DNA from: Vibrio porteresiae DSM 19223
GTDB taxonomy: Bacteria; Pseudomonadota; Gammaproteobacteria; Enterobacterales; Vibrionaceae
Length of the DNA: 64,000 nt
Assembly (NCBI RefSeq): GCF_024347055.1
Contig: NZ_AP024896.1
Location: 248,001-312,000, forward strand
Direction of reading: 5' to 3'
The translations under genes were made by a program, and so were the position numbers. The notes beneath the pieces are model-generated. The model was not told the DNA's origin, made no database searches, and saw only the letters and a list, made by a program, of their open reading frames with translations. Positions 8,419 through 16,578 of this stretch are shown here, piece by piece (the first letter of the stretch is position 1; each line of letters starts with the position of its first letter).

Positions 8419-9330
8419 CTAGTTATTATTCAACAGATGTTGTCGGATCCAGCGATCAAGCCACTGTGGCCACGCTTGAACCGGCAACCCCTGTGCCTTT
8501 CTCAAGCCAAATCCATGTCCGCCTTCCTCTACAATGTGCATTTCAACCGGTACTTTCTGAGCTTTTAATGCTTGCCACATCACCACACTGTTATCGGCAC
8601 TGACCGATGGGTCATCGCTGGCATGGAGTAAAAAGCAAGGTGGTGTCTCGCGAGTAACCATGGTTTCAACGGAAAATTCAGGGTGCAGTGCTTGATCGGC
8701 CAAAGTACCAAGTAGCTGCTGACGTGAACCCAAATGAGTAATGCTGGGATCCATACTGATGACTGGATAGAGTAGGGCGGCAAGGTCTGCGCGAGCACTG
8801 AACTGGTCTATCTCATCTTGCTTTGCATAACATTCGCGATCCGCTTGTGTTGCCAGCCAACCCGCTAGGTGTCCGCCGGCGGAAAAGCCAGTAATCACCA
8901 CCTGATTAATGCCAAGCTGCGCCGATTTAGCGCGAATCATCCGCATCGCACGTTGGGCATCGGCTAAAGCTGTCAAACTTCCGAGTGGGTGGTTATCGCC
9001 AGGCATTCGGTAGTTAAGGACAAAGCAGGTGTAACCGACCTTTGCCATGGCATACGCCGTCTCCATCCCTTCTTTGTCCCAAGCAACGCGGGTATAGCCG
9101 CCTCCGGGCAAAATGAGCATGGCAATGCCATTGGGTTGCTCGGGTGCAATGTGTGCCATTTCAGGAGTAATGACTTGAGTCAGCAGGCGATCCGGTAAGT
9201 GTGCATCGCCGCGCTCAATGATAAGCGGGGTGAGTGTGGCGTGATGCAATGGCTGAGGCCAAAGGGGATAAATGGTTGCGGGCAAATTGAGCTGAGTTAA
9301 GGAGTGAAATGGGATACTCGTTTCAGACAT
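8419..9330 (-). CDS. alpha/beta-hydrolase fold esterase (acetylxylan/pectin acetylesterase-like)
   Basis: 303 aa without a signal peptide. It has an oxyanion-hole motif LPGGGYT, nucleophile elbow GFSAGGH, a late Asp in HASDDPSV and the catalytic His in EEGGHGFG, as in BD-FAE/Axe-type carbohydrate esterases. The ATG at 9330 is chosen because AGGGAG lies 8 bases before it. It sits downstream of the kduD operon but beyond a terminator-like hairpin. It probably removes acetyl groups from imported pectic oligosaccharides; substrate inferred. Confidence 0.82.
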   Translation of the reverse strand: MSETSIPFHSLTQLNLPATIYPLWPQPLHHATLTPLIIERGDAHLPDRLLTQVITPEMAHIAPEQPNGIAMLILPGGGYTRVAWDKEGMETAYAMAKVGYTCFVLNYRMPGDNHPLGSLTALADAQRAMRMIRAKSAQLGINQVVITGFSAGGHLAGWLATQADRECYAKQDEIDQFSARADLAALLYPVISMDPSITHLGSRQQLLGTLADQALHPEFSVETMVTRETPPCFLLHASDDPSVSADNSVVMWQALKAQKVPVEMHIVEEGGHGFGLRKAQGLPVQAWPQWLDRWIRQHLLNNN

Positions 9331-9384
9331 TGTAATGTCTCCCTGTCTTTTCAAATCGTTACGTTTGCAACTCTAATCTTTCCC

Positions 9385-9412
9385 ATGAAAAAAGCCAGCC
9401 TTTCGGCTGGCT
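9385..9412 (-). terminator. Rho-independent terminator after the kduD-kdgF-isomerase operon
   Basis: AGCCAGCC (9393-9400) and GGCTGGCT (9405-9412) form an 8-bp GC-rich stem with a TTTC loop. On the minus strand it is followed by TTTTTTC. It lies between the isomerase stop and the esterase start. Confidence 0.85.
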
Positions 9413-9453
9413 GGGAAACACGAATCATCGGAGGGATTCGTCTTTTATGCGTA

Positions 9454-10089
9454 TTACAGTAATGATTTCACGTATTCTGCGATTTCAGGAACTTGGCAGT
9501 TAGTGAAGAAGCATTCTTGGAAACGAGGGCCAGTTACTGCAGTTTTCACTAGCTCTTGATCCATCGCTTTCAATGTGTCTAGGTAGTTGTCTTTCACAAC
9601 GGCTTTTTTCACTTCGTTCAGGATGCCAGCGTTGCGTTTTTGTGGTTCTGCACGTTCTTTTGGATAACCTTCACCACGTTCACCAGTGAACGCTTTTTCA
9701 AAGATGTAACGAACGTTCAGTTCTGCGCCCCAACCGTAACCTTTTGCAAATGCAAGAGATAGAGCGTTACCGTTGTTGATTTGGTTGAATAGGAAAGCGT
9801 CAGATGGATCTAGGCAGTAACCACAAACAACTCCTGGGTGGATATTCAAAGACATCATTGCACCTTGTCCTGTACCACAACCAGCAACAACGAAATCAAC
9901 TGATTTAGAGTTCAATAGCAAACTTGCCATGATACCTAGGTGGATGTAAGTCAGGTGGTGGTCTTGTTCGTCACTCATACCCACGTTGTAAACTGCGTGG
10001 CCTAGCGGTTCAGTTACTGTATTGAGCTCTTTTAATACAGTTGCGTTTTTAGCCGCTTGGCTGTTTTCCATCATAAGTGCAATTTTCAT
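9454..10089 (-). CDS. RpiB/LacAB-family sugar isomerase, probable DKI isomerase (DhuI type)
   Basis: 211 aa, longer than RpiB or LacA/B (about 150). It has the family CGTGQG motif (about residues 71-76) and the downstream NNGNALSLAF block. Within a kduD-kdgF operon that lacks kduI, the likely role is isomerising 4-deoxy-L-threo-5-hexosulose uronate (DKI) to the KduD substrate. This is as I recall for streptococcal DhuI, a RpiB/LacAB relative that works with a KduD-like reductase. The ATG at 10089 has AGGAG upstream and replaces a longer frame starting at 10167. Non-phosphorylated substrate use is inferred. Confidence 0.78.
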   Translation of the reverse strand: MKIALMMENSQAAKNATVLKELNTVTEPLGHAVYNVGMSDEQDHHLTYIHLGIMASLLLNSKSVDFVVAGCGTGQGAMMSLNIHPGVVCGYCLDPSDAFLFNQINNGNALSLAFAKGYGWGAELNVRYIFEKAFTGERGEGYPKERAEPQKRNAGILNEVKKAVVKDNYLDTLKAMDQELVKTAVTGPRFQECFFTNCQVPEIAEYVKSLL

Positions 10090-10217
10090 AACCGTTTTCT
10101 CCTGCGGGATGAGCCGCGTTTTAAAGGGATTCACTAATCGACGATGTTGCTTATATGAGTGATACAAAAGCCGTATCCGCTAACATCGCCTTGTTGTTAT
10201 CAAATATCTCGCGAACG

Positions 10218-10541
10218 CTATTGAATAAAATCTTTGCGCATTGGGGTAAAGTTATCGAGTAACACCCCTTTTTCTAAACACACACAACCGTGCATGATGT
10301 TAGGTTGTTTGTATAAAACGTCGCCGGCGTTAACCACTTTCGTTTCGTCACCAATGGTGAATTTGAACGAACCTGAAAGGACGTAGGTCAGCTGTTCATG
10401 TGGGTGATTATGCATAGGGCCAATTGCCCCTTTCTCGAAATGCACTTCTACCGACATGATGTTATCGCTGTAGGCTAGAATTTTACGTGATACGCCATCA
10501 CCTAAGTCGTCGAGTTTGATGTCTTTGTTAAATACAAACAT
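10218..10541 (-). CDS. kdgF: KdgF, cupin protein of unsaturated uronate metabolism
   Basis: 107 aa single-domain cupin. The metal-binding HNHPHEQ motif (His44, 46, 48) and a later His (about 84, NIMHG) form the metal site. KdgF accelerates ring opening of 4,5-unsaturated galacturonate to the linear DKI form in the cytoplasm. The ATG at 10541 has AGAGGA 5 bases upstream. It lies 16 bases after the YgjV-family gene and 128 bases before the isomerase gene, so its product would feed that isomerase. Confidence 0.9.
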   Translation of the reverse strand: MFVFNKDIKLDDLGDGVSRKILAYSDNIMSVEVHFEKGAIGPMHNHPHEQLTYVLSGSFKFTIGDETKVVNAGDVLYKQPNIMHGCVCLEKGVLLDNFTPMRKDFIQ

Positions 10542-10557
10542 GGTGTTCCTCTTATGC

Positions 10558-11076
10558 TCACAATGCTTGGCTTGCCAGAGCACGCTTCTTGTCGCGAAGT
10601 ATGCGACCAATCGTCAAGCAATTAACTGAAAGTAATGTGGTTTCGAGCAGAGTGCCTCCAATCGAACCCACTAAAATGTTATTAATTAACCAACACACTC
10701 CGCCAAGCATAAAGGCGAGACGCATTGGGATACCTTGCAGGGTGAAAATGGCCAGTGTCCCGATAGTAGTGCCTACTACTGGCCATAAATCCCACCAATC
10801 ATCGGCAATAGACACCCCGAAGGCGATACCACCGATAACGAAGAGCGCGGCAACCCATTTTGACGATGTATAAATCGCGCTCGCCGTTCTTAGCGCCGAT
10901 AGTCCGATACTGAGAGCGGAAACCATCGAGCCGAGCAACAGATAGTGAACCAGATGATTGAGGTTAAAAATCAACATAACAATTTTTAGCCGACGATCAT
11001 TCTTCTGGTAAAAGGTGGAAATTCCCAGTGCAAAGCTCACAAAACCAAGAGCTTGTGCAAATTCATATAGGGTCAC
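10558..11076 (-). CDS. YgjV-family inner membrane protein
   Basis: 172 aa with about five to six transmembrane helices. It resembles the uncharacterised YgjV family: N-terminal FAQALGFVSFALGISTFYQK, then ICLNHLVHYL-like and C-terminal INNILVGSIGG. It starts with GTG at 11076, preceded by AAGGAA. It lies between kduD and kdgF with short gaps on both sides, so it is co-transcribed with uronate catabolism. Its function is not known; a transport or membrane accessory role is only a guess. Confidence 0.8.
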   Translation of the reverse strand: MTLYEFAQALGFVSFALGISTFYQKNDRRLKIVMLIFNLNHLVHYLLLGSMVSALSIGLSALRTASAIYTSSKWVAALFVIGGIAFGVSIADDWWDLWPVVGTTIGTLAIFTLQGIPMRLAFMLGGVCWLINNILVGSIGGTLLETTLLSVNCLTIGRILRDKKRALASQAL

Positions 11077-11107
11077 TATCGGTTCCTTAACTGCTTTTTA
11101 GTTGGTA

Positions 11108-11869
11108 TTAGCGAGCCAACCAACCACCATCAACAGCGATGGTGTAACCGTTTACGTAATCTGAAGCAGATGATGCCAAGAACACACATGGACCTGCCAA
11201 GTCAGAAGGTAAGCCCCAACGGTTGGCTGGGATACGATCTAGGATTTCTGCGCTGCGGTCACCATCAGCACGGAGCGCTGCTGTGTTATTGGTTGCCATG
11301 TATCCAGGGGCAATTGCGTTCACGTTGATGTTGTGTTGTGCCCATTCGTTGGCCATCAAACGAGTGATGCCCATTACGCCGCTTTTTGCTGCAGTGTAAG
11401 AAGGAACGCGGATACCGCCTTGGAAAGACAACATAGAAGCGATGTTGATGATTTTGCCGCCAGTACCTTGAGCGATGAATTGTTTCGCTACCGCTTGAGA
11501 CATAAAGAACACAGATTTGACGTTGATGTTCATTACGTCATCCCAATCTTTTTCGCTAAAGTCGATTGCGTCGTTACGACGAATGATACCTGCGTTGTTG
11601 ATCAGAATGTCGATGTGACCAAATTCAGTCACTGCGCGGTCGATGATAGATGGAACATCTTCAAGAGAAATAAGGTTGGCGCGGATGTCGAGAAATTTAC
11701 GACCTGTAGCAGCAATTTTTTCTTTTGTTTCAACTGGTTCGGCAATGTTGACGCCGACAATATCACAACCTGCTTGAGCTAAGCCCAATGCCATACCTTG
11801 ACCAAGACCTGTATCACAGCCGGTCACAATAGCGACTTTGCCTTCAAGATTGAATGCTTCAAGAACCAT
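11108..11869 (-). CDS. kduD: 2-dehydro-3-deoxy-D-gluconate 5-dehydrogenase
   Basis: Classical short-chain dehydrogenase, 253 aa, the standard KduD length. It reduces 2,5-diketo-3-deoxygluconate (DKII) to KDG with NAD(P)H. Visible motifs are the nucleotide-binding TGCDTGLGQG (about 17-26), NNAG (91-94), catalytic Ser145, Tyr158 and Lys162. The N-terminus LEAFNLEGKVA is typical of KduD. The ATG at 11869 has GAGGA about 9 bases upstream, better than a TTG at 11884. It heads the operon kduD-ygjV-kdgF-isomerase, divergent from kdgR with a KdgR-like box in between. Confidence 0.95.
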   Translation of the reverse strand: MVLEAFNLEGKVAIVTGCDTGLGQGMALGLAQAGCDIVGVNIAEPVETKEKIAATGRKFLDIRANLISLEDVPSIIDRAVTEFGHIDILINNAGIIRRNDAIDFSEKDWDDVMNINVKSVFFMSQAVAKQFIAQGTGGKIINIASMLSFQGGIRVPSYTAAKSGVMGITRLMANEWAQHNINVNAIAPGYMATNNTAALRADGDRSAEILDRIPANRWGLPSDLAGPCVFLASSASDYVNGYTIAVDGGWLAR

Positions 11870-11977
11870 AGTTTTTATCCTCAATGGTAGCTAACTGGTA
11901 AAAAGACAAACGTTGCTCTCGTCGTCTCGTTTGTTGAAGTCATCATGAGACAAAAAAAAACGCTTGGCAATTTTTTT

Positions 11978-11993
11978 TGAAAAGCTGTTTTAT
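11978..11993. promoter_or_regulatory. candidate KdgR operator upstream of kduD
   Basis: TGAAAAGCTGTTTTAT shares the pattern TxAAAxxxTGxTTxAT with the box before kdgK. It lies about 110 bases upstream of the kduD start, in the kduD/kdgR divergent region. Confidence 0.5.
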
Positions 11994-12049
11994 AAATCTT
12001 GATTCCGATCTGCTTTTTCTGATTTTGAATTTGAGCGGTTTCAAAAATA

Positions 12050-12065
12050 TGAAAAGCCTTTTTAA
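12050..12065. promoter_or_regulatory. possible second KdgR-like site, kdgR side
   Basis: TGAAAAGCCTTTTTAA repeats the first half of the 11978-11993 site and lies 62 bases before the kdgR start, just upstream of the presumed promoter. It could serve autoregulation. The right half is degenerate. Confidence 0.35.
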
Positions 12066-12070
12066 AATTA

Positions 12071-12099
12071 GTGGTACGTAAATCTTGAGCGGCTATAAT
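12071..12099 (+). promoter_or_regulatory. possible kdgR promoter
   Basis: A perfect TATAAT at 12094-12099 lies 27 bases before the kdgR start. The -35 region (about 12071-12076, GTGGTA) is weak, consistent with a low-level or activated regulator gene. Confidence 0.4.
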
Positions 12100-12126
12100 G
12101 GCTTAAGTTAGATAAGGGGATTGAGA

Positions 12127-12909
12127 ATGGAAAAACAAACACAACCGGAATCCGTATCGTCGGTAATGAAGGTATTCAGTATTCTACAAGCTCTGGGTGA
12201 ACAAAAAGAGATTGGCGTATCAGAGTTGTCACAACGTCTGATGATGTCCAAGGCGACCACCTACCGCTTTTTACAAACAATGAAAACCTTGGGCTTTGTT
12301 GCACAAGAAGGGGAAGCGGATAAATATTCTCTGACCTTAAAACTGTTTGAACTAGGATCTAAGTCACTGGAATACGTGGATTTAGTCGGCCTTGCGAATA
12401 AAGAGATGCAGCTTATTGCTGATAAAACCAACGAAGCGTTGCACTTAGGTGCGCTCGATGGCGATAGCATTATTTACATCCACAAAATCGATTCAGGATA
12501 CAACTTACGTATGTATTCTCGTATTGGTCGTCGTAACCCACTGTACAGTACCGCTATCGGTAAAGTGTTGATGGCTGAGCGCGATGAAAGTTTTGTGCGC
12601 AACATTTTGAAAGACGTTGAGTTCATCAAACACACTGAACGTACCCACGGCAATGTGGACGAATTGCTAGAAGAGCTAAAACTGGTTCGTCAGCAACACT
12701 TCGCAGAAGATAATGAAGAGCAAGAGCCGGGTCTGCGCTGTATCGCTGCGCCGATTTATGATCGTTTCGGACACATCATTGCTTCTATTTCTATGTCATT
12801 CCCAACTATTCGCTTTGAAGAATCGCGTAAAGGGGAATACGTAGCCATGCTGCAAAATGCAGGTCGTAATGTCTCTGAACATTTGGGTTATACCGATTAT
12901 CCGGCATAA
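12127..12909 (+). CDS. kdgR: KdgR, IclR-family pectin regulon repressor
   Basis: 260 aa. The N-terminal winged HTH (about 10-75) contains VSELSQRLMMSKATTYRFLQ. The C-terminal IclR effector domain (about 90-255) has the YSTAIGKVLMA and GLRCIAAPIYD segments. KdgR represses pectin genes until it binds KDG or related sugars. The ATG at 12127 follows AAGGGG by about 10 bases; an upstream TTG at 12121 is less likely. Divergent transcription from kduD and its setting among kdg genes support the assignment. Confidence 0.93.
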   Translation: MEKQTQPESVSSVMKVFSILQALGEQKEIGVSELSQRLMMSKATTYRFLQTMKTLGFVAQEGEADKYSLTLKLFELGSKSLEYVDLVGLANKEMQLIADKTNEALHLGALDGDSIIYIHKIDSGYNLRMYSRIGRRNPLYSTAIGKVLMAERDESFVRNILKDVEFIKHTERTHGNVDELLEELKLVRQQHFAEDNEEQEPGLRCIAAPIYDRFGHIIASISMSFPTIRFEESRKGEYVAMLQNAGRNVSEHLGYTDYPA

Positions 12910-12925
12910 CAGAAATGTGAGAAAG

Positions 12926-12950
12926 AAAGCAGCTTTACCGCTGCTTTTTT
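12926..12950 (+). terminator. Rho-independent terminator of kdgR
   Basis: AAAGCAGC (12926-12933) pairs with GCTGCTTT (12940-12947), followed by a run of T. It lies 17 bases after the kdgR stop. Confidence 0.88.
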
Positions 12951-12997
12951 TTGTAATATTGGTTTTATTGAAACGCTGTTTTGATTTGGAGATTATC

Positions 12998-14872
12998 TTG
13001 GGATCCTCGTTAACCCCTAATATTTATGATTTTCTAATTCGCTTGGACCCATTTGACAAGTTGCCACAAGAGATGGTGCTCGCGTTATCAGGGCAGGTGA
13101 AAGTACGTTATCTTGCCAAAGGTGAGCGGATTGAATTTAGTGCGCTTTGTCATGACCGATACCTCTATATTATTCGCACCGGAGCTATCGAACAGCGTCG
13201 CCGCGATGGGCAGTTACGTGCTCGTTTAGGGGCGGAAGACCAATTTGGTTTCACTTTTTTAGATCCGCTTAAAGATTCCGAAGATGGCTACCAAGCTGAG
13301 GCGATTGAAGACGCGCTGCTTTATCTCATCCCCCATGAGCAAGTGCAAAATATCTGCCAGCGACATCCTGAATTCGCCGACTATTTTGCTTCTCAAGCGA
13401 AATTCCGTTTAACGTCTGCGGTGGATTACGCGTGCCGTGAAGAAGAGAAAGGGCTGTTTTATCGTCGTGTTGAAGAGATCGCCAGTGAAAACATCACTAT
13501 AGTCGATCCTGAAACACCGATTCGTACCGTTGCGGAACTGATGTGCGGAAACGATAAGCGTAGCCATAGTTCTTGTGCAGCGGTGATGGATCAAGGTGAG
13601 TTGGTTGGGATCGTCACCGATCGTGATATGACACGCTCTGTCGTGGCGAAAGGTGTGGATACCGCGTCACCCATAAAATTGGTGATGACACTGAATCCTC
13701 AATTGATCCACGCCGATGACAAAGTCATTCAAGCCATCTCGGTGATGTTGCAATACAACATTCGCTGCTTGCCTGTGGTTAAAGGCAAAGAGGTGGTTGG
13801 CCTACTGACAACCTCCCATCTTGTGCACAACCATAAAACTCAAGCGCTGTTTTTGATTGAGAAAATCAAATACGCGAGCACGGTCGAAGCGCTAGCCGCG
13901 TTGAAAGAAGAGCGGATCAGTATTTTCCAATCGCTAGTAGAAAGTGGCATCAGCGCCGAAATTCAAGGTCGCGTGATGTCAATGATCATGGACGCCTTTA
14001 CGCGCCGTTTGCTGCAAATTACCGAAGAGCTGCTCGGTCCTGCGCCTTGTGATTATGCTTGGGTGGTGGCCGGTTCACATGCGCGTAATGAAGTACATGT
14101 GTTGTCGGATCAAGACAGTGCGTTAGTGCTGTCTGATGAGATGAAGCCAGAATATGAACTCTATTTCCGCCATCTTGCTATGCGGGTGTGTAATGGTTTA
14201 GAAGCCTGCGGTTATCCGCTGTGTGATGGCAAATACATGGCCGCTTCACCGAAATGGTGTCAACCACTGAGTGTTTGGAAAGAGTATTACCGTAAATGGG
14301 TAGCGAGCCCTGAATACAATAAGCTTTTGAGTATCAGTGTCTTTTTAGAAACTCGTGCGATTTATGGCAATACTGAGCTGGTGGATCAAATGCAGCGTCA
14401 CTTGCATGATTGCTTGCAAAAAAGCAGTCAGTTTTTACCGGCCTTGGTCAAAGATGCCATCGATACCCAGCCACCGTTGGGCATCTTCAACAACTTAGTG
14501 CTCGAAAAAGGCGGCGATAACAGTAAGACACTGAATATCAAAAAATATGCGCTGAACTTGATCATCGATTTAGCCCGTATTTTCTCGCTGTCGGCGGGCG
14601 GTTCCATGACCGGGACGGAGGAGCGTTTTCAGTACGCTGCAGCCCATGGTGCAATGTCGGATGACAGCTGCCAGAACATTATTGGCGCGTACAAATTCAT
14701 CACTCAAGTTCGTTTTCAGCACCAATTGCAGGCTCTCAAAGAAGGCCGTACACCAGACAATCATATTGCACCGGATAGTTTTAGTAGCTTTGAACGTAAG
14801 CATTTAAAAGATGCATTCAAAATCATCAGTGAGTTACAAGATGTCGCGAAACTGCGCTTCTTGAAGGGGTAG
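12998..14872 (+). CDS. cNMP-binding/CBS/DUF294 nucleotidyltransferase-like protein
   Basis: 624 aa with domains in this order: a cyclic-nucleotide-binding-like domain (about 10-130), a CBS pair (about 155-275), a DUF294 nucleotidyltransferase domain with the GSHARNEVHVLSDQDSA motif (G-S then D-x-D, about 365-385), and a DUF294 C-terminal domain. This architecture is related to GlnD-type regulatory uridylyltransferases, but the substrate is unknown. A TTG at 12998 with GGAG 7 bases upstream is the best start, because the frame upstream overlaps kdgR and its terminator. An exonuclease gene follows 2 bases after the stop, so the two form an operon. Confidence 0.85.
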   Translation: MGSSLTPNIYDFLIRLDPFDKLPQEMVLALSGQVKVRYLAKGERIEFSALCHDRYLYIIRTGAIEQRRRDGQLRARLGAEDQFGFTFLDPLKDSEDGYQAEAIEDALLYLIPHEQVQNICQRHPEFADYFASQAKFRLTSAVDYACREEEKGLFYRRVEEIASENITIVDPETPIRTVAELMCGNDKRSHSSCAAVMDQGELVGIVTDRDMTRSVVAKGVDTASPIKLVMTLNPQLIHADDKVIQAISVMLQYNIRCLPVVKGKEVVGLLTTSHLVHNHKTQALFLIEKIKYASTVEALAALKEERISIFQSLVESGISAEIQGRVMSMIMDAFTRRLLQITEELLGPAPCDYAWVVAGSHARNEVHVLSDQDSALVLSDEMKPEYELYFRHLAMRVCNGLEACGYPLCDGKYMAASPKWCQPLSVWKEYYRKWVASPEYNKLLSISVFLETRAIYGNTELVDQMQRHLHDCLQKSSQFLPALVKDAIDTQPPLGIFNNLVLEKGGDNSKTLNIKKYALNLIIDLARIFSLSAGGSMTGTEERFQYAAAHGAMSDDSCQNIIGAYKFITQVRFQHQLQALKEGRTPDNHIAPDSFSSFERKHLKDAFKIISELQDVAKLRFLKG

Positions 14873-14874
14873 CT

Positions 14875-15588
14875 ATGTTACAAGCAATCAAACGTCATTT
14901 CAGTCCTATTCACCGTATTTACCAATACCATGAGTTGGGAGCACAAAGAGGCGATTGGCCAGAGGGGCTAGCCCATTTTTTTGCTACGCCGTTACCCGAT
15001 GTGAAGGAGTTTATCGGTGAATTGTCGCTGTTGGCGTTTGATTTTGAAACCTCAGGTGTGGACGCGCAACACGATCAGATTTTGAGTATCGGTTGGGTGC
15101 CTTTAGCTCAGCAAACCATTGATATTGGCGCCAGTGAAGAGCTGTTTGTGCGTCACACTGAATACGTTAATGCCCGCTCGGCTGAGATTCATCAATTGAC
15201 GCCTCATGCGTTAGCTAACGGCATCGAACTTGACCAAGCGATGGATCAACTCTTTGCCCAACTCGCGGGTAAAGTGGCCTTGGTGCATGGCGCTTCCATC
15301 GAGAAAGCGTTTATTGATCACTATATGCAAACGCGTTTTGGTTTTGAGTGCCTGCCTTGCTTGTGGGTGGATACGTTAATGATTGAGAAAGAGCTCACTT
15401 TTTCTGGAAAAACTCACGCTCATACCAGTTTACAGCTCAGTGATTTGCGCGCAGATTATCGGTTACCGAATTACACCGCTCATTCGGCAGGGATCGATGC
15501 GTTAGCGACTGCTGAGTTATTGATAGCCCAGCTTAAAACCATTTTTAAAGGCCATTCTCCTCGCCTAGAAAAATTAATTTGTCGCTAA
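14875..15588 (+). CDS. DnaQ-like 3'-5' exonuclease (DEDDh)
   Basis: 237 aa related to the DNA polymerase III epsilon subunit. Exo I is DFETSGVD (Asp, Glu near residues 56-58), Exo II lies around HGASIEKAFIDH, and Exo III is HSAGIDALATAELL with the His-Asp pair. The gene starts 2 bases after the DUF294 gene, so they are translationally linked. The DUF294/exonuclease pair recurs in proteobacteria; its biological role is not established to my knowledge. It is not the replicative dnaQ, which is normally next to rnhA. Confidence 0.87.
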   Translation: MLQAIKRHFSPIHRIYQYHELGAQRGDWPEGLAHFFATPLPDVKEFIGELSLLAFDFETSGVDAQHDQILSIGWVPLAQQTIDIGASEELFVRHTEYVNARSAEIHQLTPHALANGIELDQAMDQLFAQLAGKVALVHGASIEKAFIDHYMQTRFGFECLPCLWVDTLMIEKELTFSGKTHAHTSLQLSDLRADYRLPNYTAHSAGIDALATAELLIAQLKTIFKGHSPRLEKLICR

Positions 15589-15616
15589 TTTCCAACATCG
15601 CGTAACGCCTTTGATT

Positions 15617-15688
15617 TATTGACAAATAACACTTTGATTCTATGGAACTAATTTGTTTCAAAATTTCGATTAGTAATTTTTGTCAATA
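15617..15688. repeat. 10-bp inverted repeat upstream of the 2OG oxygenase gene
   Basis: TATTGACAAA (15617-15626) recurs as its exact reverse complement TTTGTCAATA (15679-15688), 52 bases apart. The left copy contains a perfect -35 hexamer TTGACA (15620-15625) with TATGGA 16 bases later, so a promoter may overlap it. Confidence 0.5.
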
Positions 15689-15763
15689 GGATTATGGTTA
15701 CGAGTTGTGGGGAGGCTTAACGCTCGCTATAAACCGCTTTTTCGTCGTTTTGGAGTGTAAAGT

Positions 15764-16372
15764 ATGTCGTTAGATAAACTGATGACTGCTATTGCTGATC
15801 AAGGTTGGTACGTTTGGGATGATTTCCTGACGACGCAACAAGTTCGTGAGTTACGTGAGACCATTCCTGCCAATTGGAATAAAGCTAAAATTGGCCGTAA
15901 TGATGACGCTCATCGTGATAGTGAACGTCGTAGTGACAAAATTCAGTGGTTGAAGACCGATATGGGTCTGCCAGTGCAGGACTATCTCGAAAGGATGGAG
16001 CAGATTCGACTGCAAGTGAACCGTGAATTTTTCTTAGGCTTGTTTGAGTACGAAGCGCATTTTGCTAAATACGAAGCCGGTGATTTCTATGAAAAACACT
16101 ACGACTCTTTTCAAGGTAATACCAACCGTCGACTGACGACTGTTTTCTATCTAAATGAAAATTGGACGGAGGAAAACGGTGGCGAGCTTAAAATCTACGA
16201 TAAACAAGATAGGTTGATTGATACACTTGCACCTCAAGCTGGGCGATTGATTGTGTTCTTGTCGGAAGAGTTTCCGCATGAAGTGTGTGTTAGCCATGCG
16301 CAGCGTTACAGTATCGCTGGATGGTTTCGCATTAACGGTGTGACGGAAGATCGCTTAGATATTGCCCGCTAA
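15764..16372 (+). CDS. 2OG-Fe(II) oxygenase (prolyl 4-hydroxylase-like)
   Basis: 202 aa double-stranded beta-helix oxygenase. The iron ligands are the HYD of EKHYDSFQG (about residues 112-116) and the His of FPHEV near 174. The 2-oxoglutarate-binding Arg lies in the RYSIAGWFR segment. These resemble the bacterial relatives of prolyl hydroxylases (SM-20/PKHD). The substrate is unknown. It is monocistronic, with a strong terminator downstream and an inverted repeat upstream. Confidence 0.85.
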   Translation: MSLDKLMTAIADQGWYVWDDFLTTQQVRELRETIPANWNKAKIGRNDDAHRDSERRSDKIQWLKTDMGLPVQDYLERMEQIRLQVNREFFLGLFEYEAHFAKYEAGDFYEKHYDSFQGNTNRRLTTVFYLNENWTEENGGELKIYDKQDRLIDTLAPQAGRLIVFLSEEFPHEVCVSHAQRYSIAGWFRINGVTEDRLDIAR

Positions 16373-16481
16373 ATGTGAGGTGGTCTCGGAAGATGAGGGG
16401 CGTTGACCCTTAATGATTCTTCGATGCTCGTCGACTGATTGCCAAATCGCTGTTTCCTTCCTGGTAATCATGTTGACCAAT

Positions 16482-16513
16482 ACCGCGCTTTATCACTAAA
16501 GCGCGGTTTTTTT
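16482..16513 (+). terminator. Rho-independent terminator of the 2OG oxygenase gene
   Basis: ACCGCGCTTT (16482-16491) pairs perfectly with AAAGCGCGGT (16498-16507), followed by TTTTTT. It lies between convergent genes. Confidence 0.9.
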
Positions 16514-16578
16514 ATCGCTGTGTTTTTATTCTTTTATTGGCTTAATAACCATTCAGTAGTCAATGCAAAGAGATGAAG

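Noticed and set aside
12857..12997. 5' extension of the DUF294 gene into kdgR and its terminator
   Set aside because: It would put coding sequence across the kdgR terminator hairpin. A TTG with a good ribosome site at 12998 gives the normal protein length.
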